Below, piece by piece: positions 49,492 through 54,574 of a stretch of 54,574 nt of DNA (position 1 is the stretch's first letter; each line of letters starts with the position of its first letter). The DNA is from CAZVJA01 sp964626885 (GTDB lineage Bacteria; Planctomycetota; Planctomycetia; Planctomycetales; Planctomycetaceae). The notes under the pieces were generated by a model. That model saw nothing but the letters and a program-made list of their open reading frames with translations, made no database searches and was not told the DNA's origin. The position numbers and the translations under genes were made by a program. The DNA is taken from assembly GCA_964626885.1 (NCBI GenBank), contig CAZVJA010000009.1:1-54574 (forward strand), in the 5' to 3' direction.

Positions 49492-50217
49492 ATGAACCAG
49501 TCAAACGACAATTCCTCACCCTCCATCCCCGCACAAGTCTTGCCCCCGCGCCGGAATTTTTTCTGGTACACGGCCCAGCAAATCGCCCGACCGATTTTTG
49601 CCCTCTGGTTTCGTTTGCGCGCCCGCGGCCTGCAGCATATTCCCTCGACAAGCGGGGCCCTGATGCTCATCAACCATCAGAGTTTCCTCGACCCGATGTT
49701 GGTGGGAGCCCCCATCCCGCGTCCTGTCAGCTATCTGGCACGCGATTCCCTGTTTCGGGTGCCGGGAATTGGATGGTGGCTTCGCCATACCTATGTCATC
49801 CCAATTAACCGTGAATCGGCCGGGACCGGCAGCATTCGTGCCGCGGTCGATCGACTGCAGCGCGGCTTTCTCGTCGGAATTTTTCCCGAGGGAACCCGCA
49901 GTTCCGACGGCAAACTCGGCCGCCTGAAACCTGGATTTGTGGCCCTCATTCACCGGGCAAAGGTGCCTATCATCCCCGTGGGAGTGGCGGGGTCGGGGGC
50001 CGCCATGCCGCGCGGCGCCTGGTTTATTCGACCGCGGACCTGCCGGGTGGTTTACGGGCGGCCGTTAACTCCGGAAGAAGTTGAAGAGTTTTGCCAACAT
50101 GGCCGCGAGGATGAACTCGTCGCCTTGATCCGCCAACGGATGCAACAGTGCCTCGAAGAAGCCGACGCATGGCGACTGGGGAAGCGAGTGGAGAGTCGAA
50201 ATGAAACGGTTGATTAG
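49492..50217 (+). CDS. 1-acylglycerol-3-phosphate acyltransferase-like
   Basis: A 241-aa PlsC-family membrane-associated enzyme, expected to make phosphatidate from lysophosphatidate. The H-x4-D motif is in LMLINHQSFLDPMLVGA, and VGIFPEGTRSSDGKLGRLKP is the second conserved motif. VPIIPVGVAGSG follows. One hydrophobic stretch near residues 25-42 may anchor it. It is divergent from metY. The phosphohexomutase gene follows within about 65 bp on the same strand. Confidence 0.88.
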   Translation: MNQSNDNSSPSIPAQVLPPRRNFFWYTAQQIARPIFALWFRLRARGLQHIPSTSGALMLINHQSFLDPMLVGAPIPRPVSYLARDSLFRVPGIGWWLRHTYVIPINRESAGTGSIRAAVDRLQRGFLVGIFPEGTRSSDGKLGRLKPGFVALIHRAKVPIIPVGVAGSGAAMPRGAWFIRPRTCRVVYGRPLTPEEVEEFCQHGREDELVALIRQRMQQCLEEADAWRLGKRVESRNETVD

Positions 50218-50284
50218 CGCCGCGGAGCATGTCGAGTAAAATCGCGATCGACGGCAGTCGTTGAACCATCTGCGGGAATCACAC

Positions 50285-51646
50285 GTGACACAACGGATAT
50301 TAAGTATCTCGGGATTGCGAGGAATTGTGGGGGATGGTCTTGATCCCGTCTATGTCTCGCAGTTTGCTCTCGCGCTTGGAACGCTGGCGGGCGGGGGGAC
50401 CGTCGTCCTCTCCCGCGACGGTCGAGCTAGCGGACCGATGCTCAAGCATGCAGTCACAGCAGGCCTGATGGCCGCCGGTTGCCGTGTGCTTGATGCGGGG
50501 ATCTCGGCAACACCAACGTGTGGCGTGCTCGTCCGGGACAGGAAAGCAGCGGCCGGATTGCAGATCACCGCCAGTCATAATCCGATCGAGTGGAACGGCC
50601 TCAAACCGTTCTCAGCGGAAGGATCCGTCTTCGATGAATCGCTCGGTGGCAAACTGATCGACATTCTCGAAACACAATCCTTCGCGCTGGCCCGTTACAA
50701 CAACATCGGCAGCGTGGAGCAAATCGCCGATCCATCAGCCCCTCATCTTGAATTGGTACTCAAGTACGTCGATGTCACGGCGATCGCCGCACGCAAACCA
50801 AGCGTCGTACTCGACTGCAACCACGGTTCCGGGTCGCTCCTCGGACCGCGGTTGCTGGAATCACTCGGCTGCGAAGTGATGCTCCTTGGAGGAAACCCCG
50901 ACGGCCAGTTTGAGCACCCCCCGGAACCGCTCGAGCAAAATCTGGCATCACTCTGCACCGCGGTCAAGAAGCACAAAGCCGATGTGGGGTTCGCACAAGA
51001 TCCCGATGCCGACCGGCTGGCGATCGTCGATAACACCGGCCGGTACATTGGTGAAGAACTGACGCTGGCTCTCTGCGTCGATCACGTCCTCTCGCGCACT
51101 CCCACTCCCGGCCGGGTTGTTGTCAACGGTTCCACCAGCCGGGTCACGGCCGATATCGCCGCAAAACACGGTTGCGAGTTTCACCGCTCGTACGTCGGAG
51201 AGGCGCACGTCGTCGCGAAGATGAAAGCGGTCGGGGCGATCATCGGCGGCGAAGGGAACGGCGGCGTGATTGAGCCGATGGTCGGCTACGTCCGCGACAG
51301 TTTCATCGCCATGGCCTACGTGCTGGAAGGGCTGGCGAAACGTGGCGGTGAACTTTCCGCCTGGGTCGATGTTCTGCCGCGGTACTCGATCGTCAAAGAC
51401 AAGCTGACCTGCCCCCGTGAAAAGGTTGACGCTGCCTGTGCGGCACTGCGAAAAACCTTCACCGACGCGAACGCGACAGAAGGGGATGGTCTCCGTCTTG
51501 ACTGGCCCGACCGCTGGGTGCAGGTTCGCGCCAGCAACACGGAGCCGATCCTGCGGGTGATCGCCGAAGCCCCGGAGGATGGTCCGGCCCGCCGGCTGTG
51601 TTCCCAGGCAGTCGAGGTCGTGCGAAAGGCCGTCGGAGCCTGCTAG
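50285..51646 (+). CDS. Phosphoglucosamine/phosphomannomutase-type phosphohexomutase
   Basis: A 453-aa alpha-D-phosphohexomutase. The phosphoserine loop is ITASHNPIEWNGLK near residue 97; the magnesium loop is DPDADRLAIVD; the sugar loop is GGEGNGGVIEP; the phosphate-binding loop is RASNTEPILRVIAEAP. These four are complete. It is closest in look to GlmM/ManB-like enzymes, but the sugar specificity is not certain. GTG 50285 lies behind GCGGGA; TTG 50261 is an in-frame alternative. Confidence 0.88.
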   Translation: MTQRILSISGLRGIVGDGLDPVYVSQFALALGTLAGGGTVVLSRDGRASGPMLKHAVTAGLMAAGCRVLDAGISATPTCGVLVRDRKAAAGLQITASHNPIEWNGLKPFSAEGSVFDESLGGKLIDILETQSFALARYNNIGSVEQIADPSAPHLELVLKYVDVTAIAARKPSVVLDCNHGSGSLLGPRLLESLGCEVMLLGGNPDGQFEHPPEPLEQNLASLCTAVKKHKADVGFAQDPDADRLAIVDNTGRYIGEELTLALCVDHVLSRTPTPGRVVVNGSTSRVTADIAAKHGCEFHRSYVGEAHVVAKMKAVGAIIGGEGNGGVIEPMVGYVRDSFIAMAYVLEGLAKRGGELSAWVDVLPRYSIVKDKLTCPREKVDAACAALRKTFTDANATEGDGLRLDWPDRWVQVRASNTEPILRVIAEAPEDGPARRLCSQAVEVVRKAVGAC

Positions 51647-51757
51647 AACTTGGCAAATCTTTGCGGTGTTTCCAATGTTCCCGCGCATTCTAGCCGAATG
51701 TGTGACCGCCTGATAACCTGAGAAGAAATCCAGACGCGCTTCTCAAGGATCATCCTC

Positions 51758-52711
51758 GTGACCGCTGCCGACGACCCGCACGACAACTCGTTGCATAAAC
51801 CACCACGTGCCACTGGCAGCCCATCCGCCAGTGCCGAAGGCTCCGAAGACGATCTGAACGCGAAGCAGGTGCGAGTCCAGCGGTTCCTCGCCTGGGCGGG
51901 GCTGGGGTCGCGGCGGAGTTGCGAAGACTTGATTCGCGCCCGGCGCGTTTCAGTCGACGGCAAGGTTGTCGAGGATCTCGGCACGCGCATCGATCCGCGA
52001 CAGCAGGAGGTGCGAGTCGATTTCGAGATCGTCCGCCCGCAGCCCAAACGTTATTACCTGCTCAATAAACCGAAAGGATGCGTCTGCACGAATCGAGATC
52101 CCGAAGGTCGAACTCGGGCGGTCGATCTTGTGCCGCATGACGGTCCGCGACTGTTCACGGTCGGCCGGCTCGATGAGAACAGCCAAGGTCTGCTGTTGAT
52201 CACCAACGATGGCGAGTTGGCGCACAAGCTCGCCCATCCCAGTTTTCGCGTTCCTCGCAAGTATCTCGTACAAGTCGTCGGACGCCCCACGCCGGAAGTG
52301 CTAGAGACGCTCAAACGAGGATTGCATTTCGCTGAGGGAAAGTTTCGCGTTCGCGATGTTCGCCGCGTGGGGGCGCGTGGAAAGAGCACCTTACTCGAAT
52401 TGTTGCTGACCGAAGGACAGAACCGTGAGATCCGGCGACTCCTGGCTCGCGTCGGACACAAGGTGCTTCACTTGGAACGAATCGTTTTCGGGCCCCTCAA
52501 GCTCGGAAAGCTGGCCCCGGGAAAATTCCGTGCGTTGTCGAACACTGAGTTGAAGGCTCTGCGGGACATGTCCGCGCGGCGTGGACGACCACCTCGCGAA
52601 GACTCGCGACCAAAAGGCTCGGAGAAACCTCCGCGCCGAGAGAAGCCCGGTAAGAAGCCGGCTGCATCCGCCCGTCCACCGCGCCGCCGCAAGAGGACCC
52701 GCCGCTCATGA
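51758..52711 (+). CDS. RluB/RsuA-family pseudouridine synthase
   Basis: A 317-aa rRNA-modifying enzyme. An S4 RNA-binding domain (VRVQRFLAWAGLGSRRSCED) is followed by the synthase core, with the catalytic Asp in VGRLDENSQGLLLITNDGEL and RKYLVQVVGRPTPEVLETLK later, and NREIRRLLARVGHKVLHLER. N-terminal ~40 and C-terminal ~50 residues are disordered, the tail rich in Arg, Lys and Pro. The start is GTG with AAGGAT upstream. The gene overlaps the next by 4 bp. Whether it acts on 23S (RluB) or 16S (RsuA) is not settled; the long basic tail suggests RluB. Confidence 0.88.
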   Translation: MTAADDPHDNSLHKPPRATGSPSASAEGSEDDLNAKQVRVQRFLAWAGLGSRRSCEDLIRARRVSVDGKVVEDLGTRIDPRQQEVRVDFEIVRPQPKRYYLLNKPKGCVCTNRDPEGRTRAVDLVPHDGPRLFTVGRLDENSQGLLLITNDGELAHKLAHPSFRVPRKYLVQVVGRPTPEVLETLKRGLHFAEGKFRVRDVRRVGARGKSTLLELLLTEGQNREIRRLLARVGHKVLHLERIVFGPLKLGKLAPGKFRALSNTELKALRDMSARRGRPPREDSRPKGSEKPPRREKPGKKPAASARPPRRRKRTRRS

Positions 52712-53592
52712 ACAACGCCGCCGGCTTCGCGCCGCTTCCCGGCTTGATCCCTTCCGCAACGCAAGAAATGGCCAAGGTCGTCGAACAGCGGCAGATGGCT
52801 TATAACACGTATTGCCTGCGACTGCGTGCCCCGGAAATCGCGAAGCAGATTCTCCCCGGCCAGTTCTTCATGATCCGCCTGCCAGGGGAAACCGACCCGT
52901 TGCTCGGTCGGCCGTTTGCACTGTATGACGTCTATGAAGAACAAGGAGAGAGGGTTGGCTTCGAATTCGGCTATGTCGTGGTCGGAAAGTTGACATCCTT
53001 ATTACCCCGCTTGAAGCCGGGAGATGCCGTCGAGATTTGGGGTCCGCTCGGCAATGGTTTTCCAACTTCGAACTGTGAGCATCTGATGCTCGTGGCCGGC
53101 GGAATCGGCCAGACTCCTTTCCTTGCGGTCGCTCGCGAAGCGCTCGGTTTACGGCAGTATGGCTGTCCTCCGCGTTCTGTCGCTCAACGTCCGAAGCGAG
53201 TGACATTATGCTACGGAGTCCGATCGGAGGAGTATCTGGCGGGGCTCGATGACTTTGCGCTCCCCGGGCTCGATGTCCGAATCGCCACCGATGACGGCAG
53301 CAAGGGACATCATGGCTTTGTGACCACCCTCTTGGAGGATTCGCTCCGAGGAAACGACCCGCCCGGCGCGGTCTACGTTTGCGGGCCGGAGCCGATGATG
53401 CACGCTGCCGCCAAGCTTTGCGAGGCCAGTAATGTTGATTGTCTGCTGTCGCTGGAATCGCCGATGGCCTGCGGCTTCGGCGCCTGCTTCAGTTGCGTGA
53501 CCCGTGTACGACTCCCCGAAGGAGGCTGGGATTACCGACGCACTTGCGTGGAAGGCCCAATCTTTCGCGCGTGCGATCTGGTTTTGGACTAG
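52708..53592 (+). CDS. Dihydroorotate dehydrogenase electron-transfer subunit (PyrK-like)
   Basis: A 294-aa flavin and 2Fe-2S reductase. FAD/NAD region: PGQFFMIRLPGETDPLLGRP and LMLVAGGIGQTPFLAVAREA; VYVCGPEPMM precedes the cluster. The cysteine ligands are in MACGFGACFSCVTRV and a later RRTCVEGPIF. This is the PyrK pattern, which feeds electrons from pyrimidine synthesis to NAD. The pyrD partner is not adjacent, so another ferredoxin-reductase role is possible. The start overlaps the pseudouridine synthase stop (ATGA). Confidence 0.87.
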   Translation: MNNAAGFAPLPGLIPSATQEMAKVVEQRQMAYNTYCLRLRAPEIAKQILPGQFFMIRLPGETDPLLGRPFALYDVYEEQGERVGFEFGYVVVGKLTSLLPRLKPGDAVEIWGPLGNGFPTSNCEHLMLVAGGIGQTPFLAVAREALGLRQYGCPPRSVAQRPKRVTLCYGVRSEEYLAGLDDFALPGLDVRIATDDGSKGHHGFVTTLLEDSLRGNDPPGAVYVCGPEPMMHAAAKLCEASNVDCLLSLESPMACGFGACFSCVTRVRLPEGGWDYRRTCVEGPIFRACDLVLD

Positions 53593-53622
53593 CCTGTAGT
53601 TTCGTGATAAAGTCCGATTGGA

Positions 53623-54057
53623 ATGAAACGCTCCGCCGGAACGCTTCTCTATCGGCACACCAAACGCGGCCTGGAAGTGCTGTTGATCCATCCGTCGGGA
53701 AACTTCAATCGTCACGCGCCGTGGGGCATTCCCAAGGGATTGCCGGACGAGGGGGAAGAGCTCGAAACGGCTGCTCGGAGGGAAACCGTGGAAGAGACCG
53801 GTGTCGAGCCGGGTGCGCTTCAATCGCTCGGCTCAATCGACTACCGCAAAAGCGCAAAACGAATCTTCTGCTTCGTGGGGGAAGCTCCTCGCGGATGCGA
53901 GCCACGCTGTGCCTCGTGGGAGATCGACCAAGCGGAGTTTCTTCCGCTCGAGGAAGCGCGGCGCCGCATCCATCCTGACCAGGAGCCATTCCTCGATCGG
54001 CTCGTAGGTTTGTTAGGAGATTCTCTGCCGAGTTCTCTTGATAACCGTGAGACCTGA
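53623..54057 (+). CDS. Nudix hydrolase
   Basis: A 144-aa Nudix protein. The box reads GLPDEGEELETAARRETVEE then TG, matching Gx5Ex7REUxEExGU, with all acidic metal ligands present. The flanking RSAGTLLYRHTKRGLEVLLI and APWGIPKG are common in planctomycete and other bacterial Nudix enzymes of the diadenosine or NTP-cleaning kind. Substrate undetermined. Starts 30 bp after the PyrK-like gene. Confidence 0.87.
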   Translation: MKRSAGTLLYRHTKRGLEVLLIHPSGNFNRHAPWGIPKGLPDEGEELETAARRETVEETGVEPGALQSLGSIDYRKSAKRIFCFVGEAPRGCEPRCASWEIDQAEFLPLEEARRRIHPDQEPFLDRLVGLLGDSLPSSLDNRET

Positions 54058-54128
54058 GAGCTCTGCGGACAAAACGAATGTCTCTCTCCTCTCGCAAACG
54101 GTATGATGAACTGAACTCGACTGGATGA

Positions 54129-54140
54129 ACACCAAGGTGT
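54129..54140. promoter_or_regulatory. Short palindrome before the last gene
   Basis: ACACC-AA-GGTGT, a 5-bp inverted repeat around AA, lies 28 bp before ATG 54169. It could be an operator half-site pair or chance. Confidence 0.25.
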
Positions 54141-54150
54141 CATTATTTTT

Positions 54151-54159
54151 GGGGGGAGG
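54151..54159 (+). promoter_or_regulatory. Strong ribosome binding site for the last gene
   Basis: GGGGGGAGG ends 9 nt before ATG 54169 and fixes that start. Confidence 0.65.
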
Positions 54160-54168
54160 CGACAAAAA

Positions 54169-54574
54169 ATGAGTGTTCGAAGTTGCGCTGGAATCCTGAT
54201 CCTTGCGACCTATCTGGCCACCCTCGCACTTGTCAGGGCTGACGAACCAGTCGCGATTGGCTCGCGCCGGGAATTAATGGTCGATGACCATCTCATCGAT
54301 TCGCTTGGCGGAGGAGCCGAACTGCGATTGCACCATCCCACGCCGCGCGAGGTGGTGATCGTCCACGACCAGCCATGGGAAGGGAATACGTCGGGGTATT
54401 ACACAGTTTTGCAGGATGGCGGACTGTACCGCATGTATTACCGCGGGCATCAGTTCGTTGTGCGGGAAGATAAGTTTGAGCAGGCACAACGCGAAGTGAC
54501 TTGCTACGCCGAAAGCAAGGACGGCACCCATTGGACCAAACCGTCGCTGGGGTTGTTCGAGTTCAACGGGTCTA
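54169..54574 (+). CDS. Secreted protein, 5' part only (planctomycete VDDHLID family)
   Basis: The first 135 codons of a gene cut by the window edge. A signal peptide (CAGILILATYLATLALVRA) precedes RRELMVDDHLIDSLGGGAEL, HHPTPREVVIVHDQPWEGNT and YRMYYRGHQF. This opening is frequent in secreted planctomycete proteins of unknown function that carry beta-propeller, glycoside-hydrolase-like folds. Frame is open to the end of the window. Confidence 0.75.
   Translation, partial: MSVRSCAGILILATYLATLALVRADEPVAIGSRRELMVDDHLIDSLGGGAELRLHHPTPREVVIVHDQPWEGNTSGYYTVLQDGGLYRMYYRGHQFVVREDKFEQAQREVTCYAESKDGTHWTKPSLGLFEFNGS

Overview
The window reads as chromosomal DNA of a planctomycete. Support comes from the mix of families: DUF1080 proteins, several Gfo/Idh/MocA oxidoreductases (one Tat-exported), a Ser/Thr kinase with an output domain, an SUMF1/FGE-fold secreted protein, bacterial homologues of methanofuran/tetrahydromethanopterin genes, tandem clpP genes, and a ribosomal superoperon with loose spacing that lacks rpsD, rpmD and infA. 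The species cannot be named from the sequence. No phage, insertion sequence or CRISPR array is visible.

Layout. 1-4.4 kb: a 51-bp tandem duplication at the left edge, endonuclease III (minus), then rightward DUF309, LON-substrate-binding, folE and two small membrane-protein genes. 4.4-10.4 kb: a compact rightward run of a large FAD/Fe-S D-2-hydroxyacid dehydrogenase, moaD, a MoaE-MoaA fusion and a cysteine desulfurase. 10.5-26.8 kb: one long leftward block, the S10-spc-alpha ribosomal superoperon from rpsJ to rplQ with secY, map and rpoA, ending in a phage-type metallopeptidase gene. Promoters are visible before rpsJ and before rpmJ. 27-31.3 kb (minus): a lipoprotein, two clpP genes with their own promoter candidate, trigger factor and tRNA-Gly(GCC). 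31.7-34 kb: a thioredoxin-fold protein and a kinase fused to a degenerate receiver.

34-45.8 kb is an accessory sugar and C1 region, mostly leftward: a NagA-like deacetylase, DUF3891, secreted DUF1080 (3-keto-disaccharide hydrolase family), a secreted WD40-Gfo/Idh/MocA fusion, a divergent Gfo/Idh/MocA gene lacking the usual EKP lysine, an MfnF-like and an MfnD-like gene, a Tat-exported Gfo/Idh/MocA protein and an FGE-fold protein. 45.8-54.6 kb: apbE, FkbM methyltransferase, O-acetylhomoserine sulfhydrylase, acyltransferase, phosphohexomutase, pseudouridine synthase, a PyrK-like reductase, a Nudix hydrolase and the 5' part of a secreted protein cut by the window edge.

How genes may work together (inference): moaD, moaE-A and the desulfurase form a partial molybdopterin sulfur-insertion unit. 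The exported oxidoreductases and DUF1080 hydrolase could form a periplasmic 3-keto-glycoside route. The MfnD/MfnF-like pair points to H4MPT/methanofuran-type C1 metabolism. The most unusual items are the two gene fusions, the 62-nt rpsC/rplP overlap and the palindrome beside the rpsJ promoter.
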